Source: Flavobacterium ardleyense
GTDB taxonomy: Bacteria; Bacteroidota; Bacteroidia; Flavobacteriales; Flavobacteriaceae
DNA length: 64,000 nucleotides
NCBI RefSeq assembly: GCF_033547075.1
Contig: NZ_CP137891.1
Span: forward strand, 2,604,001-2,668,000
Direction of reading: 5' to 3'
The notes under the pieces were generated by a model. It was not told the DNA's origin, ran no database searches, and saw only the letters and a list, made by a program, of their open reading frames with translations. Shown one piece after another: positions 8,291-17,123 of this stretch. The position numbers and the translations under genes were made by a program. Position 1 is the first letter of the stretch. The number at the start of each line of letters is the position of its first letter.

Positions 8291-9163
8291 CTATCCTAAA
8301 ACTTCTTTCACTTTTTTTCCAATTTCTGCTGGAGAATCTACAACGTGGATTCCACATTCTCTCATAATGCGTTTTTTAGCTTCGGCAGTATCATCTTCAC
8401 CTCCAACGATTGCACCTGCGTGACCCATTGTTCTACCTTTTGGTGCAGTTTCACCAGCGATAAAACCAATTACTGGTTTGCGGTTACCATCTTCTTTGAT
8501 CCATTTTGCAGCATCAGCTTCTAGTTGACCACCAATTTCACCAATCATTACGATACAGTTGGTTTCTGGATCATTCATCAAAAGCATCACTGCTTCTTTT
8601 GTAGTTGTTCCGATAATTGGATCTCCACCAATACCAATTGCAGTAGTGATTCCCAATCCTTGTTTTACAACTTGATCAGCAGCTTCGTATGTTAATGTTC
8701 CTGATTTAGAAACGATTCCAACAGTTCCTTTTTTGAAAACAAAACCTGGCATAATACCTACTTTCGCTTCTCCTGGAGTAATGATACCTGGACAGTTTGG
8801 TCCTACAAGTGTACAAGGTTTGTTCTCGATGTATGCAGCTACTTTGATCATATCTGCGACTGGAATACCTTCTGTAATTGTAATAATAACTTTGATTCCT
8901 GCATCTGCAGCTTCCATAATAGCATCAGCAGCAAAAGCTGGCGGTACAAAAATGATTGTAGTGTCAGCCTGAACTTGGTCTACAGCATCTTTTACAGTAT
9001 TAAAAACTGGACGGTCTAAGTGCGTAGATCCACCTTTTCCTGGAGTTACACCACCTACTACATTTGTTCCGTACTCAATCATTTGTTCAGCGTGGAAAGT
9101 TCCTTCGCTACCTGTAAATCCTTGTACTATTATTTTCGAATCTTTATTAACTAAAACACTCAT
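8291..9163 (-). CDS. sucD: Succinyl-CoA ligase (ADP/GDP-forming) subunit alpha
   Basis: A 290-aa alpha subunit of the TCA-cycle enzyme that converts succinyl-CoA to succinate with substrate-level phosphorylation. The N-terminal CoA-binding Rossmann part shows QGFTGSEGTFH (14-24), followed by GGVTPGKGG, VGPNCPG and SKSGTLTYE. The phosphorylated active-site histidine is His248 in GHAGAIVGG. The start was set at ATG 9161-9163 (MSVLVNKDSK), where homologues begin; a longer frame adds 13 residues with no family support. A -7 element TATTTTTG lies at 9200-9207. The partner sucC is not in the window. The gene ends the lipid A block but probably has its own promoter. Confidence 0.97.
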   Translation of the reverse strand: MSVLVNKDSKIIVQGFTGSEGTFHAEQMIEYGTNVVGGVTPGKGGSTHLDRPVFNTVKDAVDQVQADTTIIFVPPAFAADAIMEAADAGIKVIITITEGIPVADMIKVAAYIENKPCTLVGPNCPGIITPGEAKVGIMPGFVFKKGTVGIVSKSGTLTYEAADQVVKQGLGITTAIGIGGDPIIGTTTKEAVMLLMNDPETNCIVMIGEIGGQLEADAAKWIKEDGNRKPVIGFIAGETAPKGRTMGHAGAIVGGEDDTAEAKKRIMRECGIHVVDSPAEIGKKVKEVLG

Positions 9164-9199
9164 ACTATATCTTTTAAATTGTTTTTTAAAATGGTGTTG

Positions 9200-9207
9200 C
9201 AAAAATA
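9200..9207 (-). promoter_or_regulatory. Putative -7 element of sucD
   Basis: TATTTTTG on the minus strand fits the Bacteroidota TAnnTTTG consensus and would give a leader of about 30 nt. No TTG was found at the expected -33 distance. Confidence 0.45.
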
Positions 9208-9260
9208 GGTTTTTAGGGGCAATATTTATAGTAAAATCATAAAAAAATGTAGCCTACAAC

Positions 9261-10394
9261 TTATTCAAGTCTTTTAATATTCTCTTTCATGTAAGGATAC
9301 TGATAGATTACAAATTCTGCTTCTGAATTTGGATATTTTTTGTCCCCATATTTTTGAATTTTTATGTAAACCCTTTCTTCGGGATATAGGGCAACATTCA
9401 TTGCCTTCATTGCCCAATCATCTACAGAAATGCTCCCTTTTGAATCGCAGTAATGCTTGTTTTTCGAAAGGTATTCATTGAGATCATCGTCTATTCTAGT
9501 TTCATCAATACAAATTCTAAAGCTAGTTAACTTCCCCGAATAGAGATTAAAGGAGAGGTAATTATCATATAATCCAAAAAAGGATACTAGTGGTAAAATG
9601 GCAATTACTGCAAACGGGATTTTGTTAGATCCGCTCACAAGATTTCTAAATGAAATTATAGTGTTGTTGTGGTAAAATAAAATTATCAAATATAGTATCA
9701 TCAGCACATTCCAAGGCCAAACAATTGAAATGTAGTTAATTCCTAATGGAGAAAGAAAAATTAGAATAAATATGTGCATTGCAATCAATAGAAGTGCGTA
9801 ACGTTGTTTGTTTTTTACAAATAACAAACCTAATGCAGCAAGAATTTCAAAGATTGGCAGGGCTAAACCAGCATAGTGAACTACGATATTCTGAATTTGA
9901 TTTGGTTCGAAACCACAAAATCTAATCTGGATCATTTTCTCCCAAACGGTTTACAGAAAACCACCGTTCAATTTGTGTAGACCACTAAAGAAGTATGTCG
10001 CAATTATCAAAAATGAAAAATAGTTGAGAAACTGCTTTGGATTTTTATTATAAAAGAAAAAGAAAATGAATGTTAGCAAATATTGATATTCCCAAGGTTG
10101 CCAGCGACTTTGATCTAAAAGGCAAGAGGAGAATTCAACCGCAGTTGTGGCTACTAGAATTACTTTCGACTTTGGAAAAATTCCTACCAAAGCAATTCCA
10201 CTTAAGGCGATAAAGAATAAGGCCAAATGGACCGAATTCGGAATATTCTCTAGAAATTCAAACGGAGGAATAACAGGGAAAAGTCTGTCAGTATGCCAGA
10301 CTTTATAAGAAAATAGTTTTGTAAAAATCCAAAAAGCGGACGTGATTCTGATAATCAAAATCGTTGTCGAATCTTCCGATTTAAGTTGAAACAT
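9261..10394 (-). pseudogene. HTTM-like membrane protein interrupted by an in-frame TAA
   Basis: Two open segments, 9951-10394 (147 aa) and 9261-9935 (224 aa), lie in the same frame and are separated by a single TAA at 9951-9953. The reading across it is HKLNGGFL-stop-TVWEKMIQ, which makes a continuous hydrophobic protein of about 377 aa. The first part has several membrane spans (WIFTKLF, ALFFIALSGIAL, YLLTFIFFFFY); the second adds more spans and a soluble C-terminal domain with a Cys pair. The architecture resembles HTTM/vitamin-K-dependent gamma-carboxylase-like membrane proteins, though I cannot identify the exact family. A one-base change (for example TAC to TAA) explains the break. An internal ATG in KMIQIR could restart the second half. 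A sequencing error or a recent nonsense mutation are both possible. Confidence 0.75.
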
Positions 10395-10431
10395 AATTAC
10401 AATATGGTTAAATTATGCTTGCAAAAAGTAT

Positions 10432-10794
10432 TTACGACAGTTGACTCATCTGATAGCACTTAAACAGCTTTCCGTCTTTTAACTCCCAGACAACCATAAA
10501 ATGTGCAAGCAACATTTCCTCATTAGGATTCTCAATTGTCGAAACATATTGCGAATATCGGACAGCAACCTTTTGGTTTTCGGCAACAATATGACCAATC
10601 TCAATACGAGAACTTGGATAAGCTTTAGACAACTCGTCAGACAGAGCAATCATCTCCATCCTATTCATCATAACCAGTCCCTTGCTGCTCTGCCACTCGA
10701 GACTTGCATCTGCATGAAGCAAAGTGTCTAGTGCCTTACTATTAATAATCGCATCTGATTTGTATAAACTTTCAACAATTTTTCTAGCGCTCAT
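10432..10794 (-). CDS. NTF2-like / SnoaL-fold protein
   Basis: A 120-aa protein of the nuclear transport factor 2-like superfamily. It starts with a helical ARKIVESLYKSDA, has the typical strand region ASLEWQSSKGLVMMNRMEMI, and ends with HFMVVWELKDGKLFKCYQMSQ, the strand-turn-strand that closes these cone-shaped folds. Such proteins include small enzymes, ketosteroid isomerase-like proteins and binding domains; nothing here assigns an activity. Its start overlaps the 3' end of the LpxD-like gene by 11 nt, so the two are probably translated from one mRNA. Confidence 0.82.
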   Translation of the reverse strand: MSARKIVESLYKSDAIINSKALDTLLHADASLEWQSSKGLVMMNRMEMIALSDELSKAYPSSRIEIGHIVAENQKVAVRYSQYVSTIENPNEEMLLAHFMVVWELKDGKLFKCYQMSQLS

Positions 10795-11725
10795 AATTTT
10801 TTAATTTGTTTATAATCTCCGGCAATTTTTTAATATTTGCCAATTGCTTTAGTTTCTCCCTAGATTCTTCTATTGGAGTTCCAAAATAACTTTTGCCACC
10901 TGCAATAGATTTGGTTACGCCTGTTTGTCCCATCACCACAGCTTTTGTGCCGATAGTAATGCCACTCGTAGTACCTACTTGTCCCCACAGAGTCACCTCA
11001 TCTTCTATAATAACACAGCCGGCAATACCTGTCTGAGAAGCGATAAGGCATTTTTTACCGATAATAGTGTCATGACCAACGTGCACCTGATTGTCAATTT
11101 TAGTTCCCCAACCAACAGTAGTATCTCCAGTAACGCCTCTATCAATTGTGCAAAGTGCACCAATATCGACATTATCTTCTATAATTACACGACCACAGGA
11201 AATAAGTTGATCAAAACCACTTTCTCTCTTTTTGTAATAAAATGCATCCGCTCCCAAAACAGAGCCGGCGTGTATTTTTACATTATTACCAATAATAGTA
11301 TTATCATAAAGCACTACATTGCTATGAATAAGACAGTTATCGCCAATTTTAACATTATTTCCAACAATTACATTTGGTTGCAAAATTGTCCCTTCTCCAA
11401 TCGTTGCCGATGGCGAAATGCTCGAATGCGAAGGATTAAAAGGACTAAAATGCTTTATAATTTTATTAAAATCTCTAAAAGGATCATCCGAAATTAAAAG
11501 TGCTTTTCCTTCAGGACATTCCACTTCTTTATTGATTAAAACAATCGTTGCAGCAGATTGCAAGGCTTTATCGTAATATTTTGGATGATCTACAAAAACA
11601 ATATCCCCAGGAGTAACGACGTGAATTTCATTTAAACCGTAAACTGGAAAATTTTCATCTCCTACGAATTTGGCGTCTATTAAAGCAGCAATTTCTGCTA
11701 GTGGATATTTTTCTGTAAACTTCAT
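10784..11725 (-). CDS. LpxD-like UDP-3-O-acylglucosamine N-acyltransferase paralogue
   Basis: A 313-aa left-handed beta-helix acyltransferase. It has an N-terminal LpxD-type domain (YPLAEIAALIDAKFVGD, then DIVFVDHPKYYDKAL), followed from about residue 100 by hexapeptide repeats (IGEGTI, VIVGNNVKIGDN, IIGNNVKI) and the family His region HVGHDTIIGKKCLIASQTG. It is the second LpxD-type gene in the cluster and shares only moderate similarity with the one at 14564. The canonical enzyme adds the N-linked acyl chain to UDP-3-O-acyl-glucosamine. This copy may use a different acyl chain or sugar, which is inference. It lies 43 bp downstream of efp on the same strand. Confidence 0.85.
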   Translation of the reverse strand: MKFTEKYPLAEIAALIDAKFVGDENFPVYGLNEIHVVTPGDIVFVDHPKYYDKALQSAATIVLINKEVECPEGKALLISDDPFRDFNKIIKHFSPFNPSHSSISPSATIGEGTILQPNVIVGNNVKIGDNCLIHSNVVLYDNTIIGNNVKIHAGSVLGADAFYYKKRESGFDQLISCGRVIIEDNVDIGALCTIDRGVTGDTTVGWGTKIDNQVHVGHDTIIGKKCLIASQTGIAGCVIIEDEVTLWGQVGTTSGITIGTKAVVMGQTGVTKSIAGGKSYFGTPIEESREKLKQLANIKKLPEIINKLKNYER

Positions 11726-11768
11726 TATATTTTTTTAGTGCGCTTTCGCGAAATGTAGAATGGTATAA

Positions 11769-12335
11769 TTACGATTTAACGCGTTCCATATAAGAACCTG
11801 ATGTTGTATCGATTTTAATTTTGTCTCCTTCATTAATAAACAAAGGTACATTTACTGAAGCTCCAGTTTCAACTTTTGCAGGTTTCATAGCATTTGTTGC
11901 CGTGTTTCCTTTCATTCCTGGCTCTGTATAGGTTACTTCAAGAACAACCGAAGCTGGCATATCTACAGAAAGAGGCAGTTCAGTTTCCGCATTAATCTGC
12001 ACCATTACATTTTCTCCTTCTTTTAATAAATCTGGAGCGTCAAGGATTGCTTTGTTTAAAATGATTTGCTCATATGTTTCTACGTGCATAAAGTTGAAAT
12101 CATCGCCCTCTGCATATAAAAATTGGAACTTATGTGTTTCTACACGTACTTCGTCAATTTTATGTCCTGCCGAGAAAGTGTTTTCTAAAACTCTTCCCGT
12201 GGTAAGACTACGCATCTTTGTACGAACGAAAGCTGGTCCTTTTCCTGGTTTTACGTGAAGGAATTCGATAATTTTATAAATATCGTTATTAAATTTTATG
12301 CATAATCCGTTGCGAATATCTGAAGTACTTGCCAT
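11769..12335 (-). CDS. efp: Translation elongation factor P
   Basis: A 188-aa protein of full family length with the three beta-barrel domains of EF-P. It binds between the P and E sites of the ribosome and rescues stalling at polyproline stretches. The tip loop is KPGKGPAF with Lys32 at the position modified in other bacteria. The C-terminal signature is present in IDTTSGSYMERV. No modification enzyme is encoded nearby. It sits between lpxA (45 bp upstream) and the LpxD-like gene in an otherwise lipid A-related run of genes, presumably one operon. Confidence 0.97.
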   Translation of the reverse strand: MASTSDIRNGLCIKFNNDIYKIIEFLHVKPGKGPAFVRTKMRSLTTGRVLENTFSAGHKIDEVRVETHKFQFLYAEGDDFNFMHVETYEQIILNKAILDAPDLLKEGENVMVQINAETELPLSVDMPASVVLEVTYTEPGMKGNTATNAMKPAKVETGASVNVPLFINEGDKIKIDTTSGSYMERVKS

Positions 12336-12380
12336 TTGATGGTGTATTATTTAAAAGTTATTATTTTTGTATTGTGATTT

Positions 12381-13166
12381 TTAGTTGCTTCCGGTATATC
12401 CTTTCATCACGCCTCGGGATGAATTGCGAATAAACAATATAATTTCGTCACGTTCTGGAGTCGCTTCCATTTCAGCTTCAATTATTCCTAAAGCTTGAGT
12501 CGTATTGTAATTTTTCTGATAAAGGATTCGGTAGATCTCTTGTATTTCGCGAATTTTCTGGGCTTCAAAACCTCTTCTTCTAAGTCCTACCGAATTTATT
12601 CCAACGTAAGATAAAGGTTCTTTTGCAGCTTTGGTAAATGGAGGTACATCTTTACGAAGCAACGAGCCACCAGAAATCATTGCATGTGCTCCAATATTTA
12701 TAAATTGATGTACTGCAGATAATCCACCGATAATAGCATAGTTTCCTACACTGACGTGACCACCAAGTAAAACACCATTTACAATAATAACATTGTCACC
12801 TATCTGACAATCATGTGCAATGTGTGCAGTAGCCATCACTAGACAATTATTACCTATCACCGTTTGGCCAGAAGCAATTGTGCCTCTATTTATAGTTACA
12901 CATTCTCTTATAGTTGTATTGTCTCCAATGATGGCAAGTGAATCCTCTCCACCAAATTTAAGATCTTGCGGAACGGCAGAAATTACAGCGCCTGGAAAGA
13001 TGTTGCAATTTTTACCAATTCTAGCCCCTTCCATTATAGTAACATTTGATCCAATCCACGTTCCATCACCAATTATAACATTATTATGTATTGTTGTAAA
13101 AGGTTCGATGACCACATTTTTGGCAATCTTTGCGCCTGGATGTACATATGCGAGTGGTTGATTCAT
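12381..13166 (-). CDS. lpxA: Acyl-ACP--UDP-N-acetylglucosamine O-acyltransferase
   Basis: A 261-aa protein of the usual length. It catalyses the first step of lipid A synthesis, transferring a 3-hydroxyacyl chain from ACP to the 3-OH of UDP-GlcNAc in the cytoplasm. The N-terminal two thirds are hexapeptide repeats forming a left-handed beta-helix; the catalytic His is the second one in AHIAHDC (His118, matching E. coli His125). FPGAVISAVPQDLKF and the C-terminal helical part LRRRGFEAQKI are typical. It follows lpxC-fabZ after 16 bp and is surely cotranscribed with it. Confidence 0.97.
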   Translation of the reverse strand: MNQPLAYVHPGAKIAKNVVIEPFTTIHNNVIIGDGTWIGSNVTIMEGARIGKNCNIFPGAVISAVPQDLKFGGEDSLAIIGDNTTIRECVTINRGTIASGQTVIGNNCLVMATAHIAHDCQIGDNVIIVNGVLLGGHVSVGNYAIIGGLSAVHQFINIGAHAMISGGSLLRKDVPPFTKAAKEPLSYVGINSVGLRRRGFEAQKIREIQEIYRILYQKNYNTTQALGIIEAEMEATPERDEIILFIRNSSRGVMKGYTGSN

Positions 13167-13182
13167 AATCTGAATTTAATTT

Positions 13183-14571
13183 TTAATTTACTCTGGCAAT
13201 TTGAGCCATCAATTCTGCTTCCGCAACTAATTTACCATTCGCGTAAGCGTTCGCTTGCATATGACAGATACCGCGACGAATCGGCGAAATAAGATCACAT
13301 TTAAATATTAATGTATCTCCTGGTAATACTTTCTGTTTGAACTTAACATTGTCTATTTTCATAAAATAGGTTAAGTAATTTTCGGGGTCAGGAACAGAAC
13401 TTAAAATTAAAATTCCTCCTGTTTGAGCCATCGCTTCAACTATAATAACTCCAGGCATCACCGGTGCTCCAGGAAAATGACCAATGAAGAATGACTCGTT
13501 CATGGTTACATTTTTTAACCCTACCACATGCGTTGCCGACATCTCAATTATTCTATCAATAAATAAAAATGGAGGTCGGTGCGGCAAAATACTCATAATT
13601 TTATGAATATCCATTAAAGGCTCTTGATTCAAATCAAAGGCAGGCACTTGATTGCGCTGCTCTAATTTAATTATCTTCGAAAGTTTTTTTGCAAATTGCG
13701 TATTAATATTATGACCTGGTTTATTTGCTATAACTTTTCCTTTGAGTCGAATTCCCACCAAAGCCAAATCGCCAATCACGTCAAGTAATTTGTGTCTTGC
13801 AGCTTCGTTAGGATAATGTAAAGTAAGATTGTCAAGAATACCATTTGGCTTTACCGAAATATGTTCTTTACCAAAGGCTTTTTTCAAATTCTCCATTGTC
13901 GAATCTGAAATTTCTTTGTCTACATATACAATTGCATTGTTGAGATCGCCACCTTTTATAAGTCCATTATCCAACAAAGATTCTAATTCGTGTAAAAAAC
14001 TAAAAGTTCTTGCATTTGCAATTTCTTCCTTAAAGTCGTCAATACTCTTAAGAGTGGCATTTTGAGTTCCTAATACTTTAGTTCCAAAATCGACCATTGC
14101 CGTTACTTGATAGTCATCAGAAGGCATAATTAGAATTTCGCTTCCTGTCGTTTCATCTGTAAAATTGATTACTTCCTTAACAACATAATATTTGCGTTCG
14201 GCATTTTGCTCTTCAATTCCTGCTTGCTCAAGTGCTTTGACAAAATACTTAGAAGAACCATCCATAATTGGGGGCTCTGATTCATTTAATTCAATTATAA
14301 TGTTATCAATGTCACAACCTACACAAGCTGCAAGTACATGTTCTGAAGTTTGGATTTTTACCCCCAATTTTTCCAGATTTGTCCCTCGCTGCGTGTTGAC
14401 TACGTAATTAACATCGGCTTCAATTACGGGCGAACCTTCCAGATCAACCCTTACAAAGGTGTAGCCATTGTTCACAGGCGCCGGTTTTAATGTCATAGTG
14501 ACTTCCTTTCCAGTATGCAGACCTACTCCCTTGAGAGTAACTTCCTGCTTTATGGTTTTTTGTTTAACCAT
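13183..14571 (-). CDS. lpxC/fabZ: Bifunctional UDP-3-O-acyl-GlcNAc deacetylase / 3-hydroxyacyl-ACP dehydratase
   Basis: A 462-aa fusion typical of Bacteroidota. Residues 1 to about 305 are LpxC, the zinc deacetylase that commits to lipid A synthesis. It contains GVGLHTG, the zinc histidine in [19 protein letters not shown], and the distal ligands in [13 protein letters not shown]. Residues from about 315 are FabZ, the hot-dog dehydratase of fatty acid elongation: [13 protein letters not shown] with the catalytic His, then [20 protein letters not shown] with the catalytic Glu. Fusing the two may balance hydroxyacyl-ACP use between lipid A and phospholipid. The start overlaps the lpxD stop by 8 nt. 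Confidence 0.97.
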   Translation of the reverse strand: MVKQKTIKQEVTLKGVGLHTGKEVTMTLKPAPVNNGYTFVRVDLEGSPVIEADVNYVVNTQRGTNLEKLGVKIQTSEHVLAACVGCDIDNIIIELNESEPPIMDGSSKYFVKALEQAGIEEQNAERKYYVVKEVINFTDETTGSEILIMPSDDYQVTAMVDFGTKVLGTQNATLKSIDDFKEEIANARTFSFLHELESLLDNGLIKGGDLNNAIVYVDKEISDSTMENLKKAFGKEHISVKPNGILDNLTLHYPNEAARHKLLDVIGDLALVGIRLKGKVIANKPGHNINTQFAKKLSKIIKLEQRNQVPAFDLNQEPLMDIHKIMSILPHRPPFLFIDRIIEMSATHVVGLKNVTMNESFFIGHFPGAPVMPGVIIVEAMAQTGGILILSSVPDPENYLTYFMKIDNVKFKQKVLPGDTLIFKCDLISPIRRGICHMQANAYANGKLVAEAELMAQIARVN

Positions 14572-15604
14572 TATAATCGTCTTTTTTAATTATTTGTTTT
14601 TTTAATTCGTCAATATCATTAATAATTTTTGGTAAATTTCTGAAATGCACATACGATTTACTAAAGTCATTGTATCCAAATGATGGTGACCCCTGTACAA
14701 TCTCGCCATCTCCGAGGCTTTTTCCAACACCTGCTTGTGCTTGAATGCGTACATTATTACCAATTGTAATATGACCCACGATCCCAACTTGACCTCCAAT
14801 CATACAATTTTTGCCGATTTTGGTCGATCCAGCAACTCCCGTCTGACTTGCAATTACAGTATTTTCTCCAATTTCGACATTATGAGCAATCTGAATCTGA
14901 TTGTCCAGTTTTACTCCTTTTCTAATGATTGTAGATCCCATCGTTGCTCGATCAATTGTTGTCCCTGCTCCTATCTCTACATCGGCCTCTATGATTACAT
15001 TTCCTATTTGTGGAATCTTATCAAATGTTCCGTCTTTTTGAGGTGCGAAACCAAATCCGTCTGAGCCTATAATAACACCTGAATGGATCACGCAATTATC
15101 GCCAATAATACAATCTTCATAAATACGAACGCCAGCAAAGATGCGAACATTATTGCCAATTTTGCAGTTTTGTGCAATATGTACGTGTGGATGAATCTGC
15201 GCATTGTCGCCAATTTCTACATTATCTTCGATAACGGCAAAGTGACCTAGGTATAAATCCTTTCCGCAAATCGCAGAATTGGAGATATAAGAAGGTGTAG
15301 CAATACCATTTCGGTTGCTCTTAGTTTCGTTGTAATGTTGTAATATTTTTGAGAATGCGTCATACGCATCGTCCACTCGGATCATCGTAGTAGAAACAGG
15401 ATGATCTGGCGAAAAATTGGAGTTTACAATAACTACACTTGCCAAGGTATTGTATATAAAGTGATTGTATTTTGGATTAGATAAAAAAGTTAAAGCTCCT
15501 TCCGTACCTTCCTCAATCTTGGAAAGCTTGAAAACTTCGGCTTCAGGATTCCCTTCAATCGTCCCCTCTAATACAGTTGCTATTTGGTGTGCAGTAAATT
15601 TCAT
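14564..15604 (-). CDS. lpxD: UDP-3-O-(3-hydroxyacyl)glucosamine N-acyltransferase
   Basis: A 346-aa protein of normal LpxD length. The N-terminal UDP-binding domain ([31 protein letters not shown]) precedes about 200 residues of hexapeptide repeats. The catalytic His region is [22 protein letters not shown] and the C-terminal part has [21 protein letters not shown]. It makes the diacylated UDP-glucosamine that LpxH would process. The ATG lies only 5 nt after a TATTTTTG element, so the mRNA is probably leaderless. It leads the tight lpxD, lpxC-fabZ, lpxA, efp run. Confidence 0.96.
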   Translation of the reverse strand: MKFTAHQIATVLEGTIEGNPEAEVFKLSKIEEGTEGALTFLSNPKYNHFIYNTLASVVIVNSNFSPDHPVSTTMIRVDDAYDAFSKILQHYNETKSNRNGIATPSYISNSAICGKDLYLGHFAVIEDNVEIGDNAQIHPHVHIAQNCKIGNNVRIFAGVRIYEDCIIGDNCVIHSGVIIGSDGFGFAPQKDGTFDKIPQIGNVIIEADVEIGAGTTIDRATMGSTIIRKGVKLDNQIQIAHNVEIGENTVIASQTGVAGSTKIGKNCMIGGQVGIVGHITIGNNVRIQAQAGVGKSLGDGEIVQGSPSFGYNDFSKSYVHFRNLPKIINDIDELKKQIIKKDDYNG

Positions 15605-15609
15605 TCTGA

Positions 15610-15617
15610 CAAAAATA
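15610..15617 (-). promoter_or_regulatory. Putative -7 element of the lpxD operon
   Basis: TATTTTTG on the minus strand ends 5 nt before the lpxD ATG. With the usual -7 geometry transcription would begin at or next to the start codon. Confidence 0.5.
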
Positions 15618-15637
15618 TAAAAAATAGGTCTTAGTTC

Positions 15638-16873
15638 TTATTTTTCAACAAGTACTTTTGGAAAACAAATATAATACTTAGTTACTGGTTTGGACAACGC
15701 TCTGAGATTTAATTGATCTGATGCATCAATAACATCTTCAACAGAACCATCCTTCTTCAAGATTCGGATAGGTTCCAAACATTTATTATAAGCTTGATTC
15801 TTGATTTTACCTTTAAATATAAAGTACTTCGCTTCTGTGGCAGTCAATTTATTTGTTTCTAAAAATCGGTCCACTAATTTTTGAGTTTCCTCTGATGAAA
15901 ATTTATCATTACTCAAAATAATTTTAGGCAACTCTCGGTTAATGATCATATTACTTAGCTTTCGCAAAATAAAATCATCATGAGTTAGCCACTGTTTCAC
16001 AGCCGAAATAATATCGTAATCGTCAAGCAGTGCAAAAGTATCTAGAGCATCACCACACAATTCTTCTTTGCTAACGTTGTGATTAAGAAAAAACGACAAT
16101 GGCGCTGAACAATTAACTTCAATCTTATTCTGAATTAATTCTCTTGCTCTTTTCATCACTTTTATCAAAATCAACTCGGTGACAAGACTTGTTTTATGTA
16201 AATAAACTTGCCAATACATCAATCTTCTCGCCGTTAGAAAGTTTTCGACGGAGTAAATACCTTTTTCTTCGATGACCAAAACATCATCCTTTACATTCAT
16301 CATCTGAATCATTCGCTGCGAACTGATATTACCTTCTGCAACTCCAGTAAAAAAGCTATCTCGTTTTAGATAATCCATCCGGTCCATATCGAGTTGACTT
16401 GAAACCAACTGAATCATGAATTTTCGAGGGTAAGAAGCTTTAAAAATTTCGATTGCCAAATCTAATTTGCCTGGGAAAATAATATTAAATTTCTCCATAA
16501 ACGCCAACGAAATATCTTCGTGTGACACTTCTTCGATAATACTGTGTTCCAAAGCGTGCGAAAATGGGCCGTGTCCGATGTCGTGCAAAAGAATAGCCAA
16601 GTAAAGTCCATTTTCTTCATCATCAGAAATACGTACCCCTTTTATTCTTAAGGTATTTACAGCCTGTTGCATTAAATGTAAACAACCTAAGGCATGATGA
16701 AATCTCGTGTGATGCGCACCTGGAAAAACCATATATGCCATTCCCATTTGGGATATTCGTCGCAATCGCTGAAATTCAGGGTGCTGTACAATATCGTAAA
16801 TAAGCGTATTTGGCAAGGTTATAAAACCATAAATAGGATCACTAAAAATTTTTAATTTGTTTATTTTCTCCAA
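15638..16873 (-). CDS. HD-domain phosphohydrolase (dGTPase-like)
   Basis: A 411-aa HD-superfamily metal-dependent hydrolase. It opens with SDPIYGFITLP and QHPEFQRLRRISQMGM, then TRFHHALG with the first metal His, LLHDIGHGPFSHALEH with the HD pair, and SSQLDMDRMDYLKRDSFFTG with the last Asp. The order matches the YdhJ/SAMHD1-like group, which hydrolyses (deoxy)nucleotides or is of unknown substrate. The only start that matches homologues is TTG at 16871-16873; no in-frame ATG lies nearby. A TATATTTG element lies at 16894-16901. It is divergent from porX. Confidence 0.9.
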   Translation of the reverse strand: MEKINKLKIFSDPIYGFITLPNTLIYDIVQHPEFQRLRRISQMGMAYMVFPGAHHTRFHHALGCLHLMQQAVNTLRIKGVRISDDEENGLYLAILLHDIGHGPFSHALEHSIIEEVSHEDISLAFMEKFNIIFPGKLDLAIEIFKASYPRKFMIQLVSSQLDMDRMDYLKRDSFFTGVAEGNISSQRMIQMMNVKDDVLVIEEKGIYSVENFLTARRLMYWQVYLHKTSLVTELILIKVMKRARELIQNKIEVNCSAPLSFFLNHNVSKEELCGDALDTFALLDDYDIISAVKQWLTHDDFILRKLSNMIINRELPKIILSNDKFSSEETQKLVDRFLETNKLTATEAKYFIFKGKIKNQAYNKCLEPIRILKKDGSVEDVIDASDQLNLRALSKPVTKYYICFPKVLVEK

Positions 16874-16893
16874 AATCCAATTTTTATTGAGAG

Positions 16894-16901
16894 CAAATAT
16901 A
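16894..16901 (-). promoter_or_regulatory. Putative -7 element of the HD-hydrolase gene
   Basis: TATATTTG on the minus strand lies 20 nt upstream of the TTG start and fits TAnnTTTG. Confidence 0.5.
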
Positions 16902-17123
16902 CAGTATCAGACCGAGAAACTTTATACCTTGGGGTAATCTCAAAAAATTTTCGGCATTTTCTATTAAATATCTTATATCTAAATTACACAATGACTTGTT
17001 AAGATTTCTTGGACTTTCTAATTTTAGCGAAAGCAATATCATAAGAATTCTTGTACTTTTACAATAAGTTTAATAATGCGGTGTGGTGAATAGTGCTAAA
17101 TTGCCTTCAATAAATAGATACTT

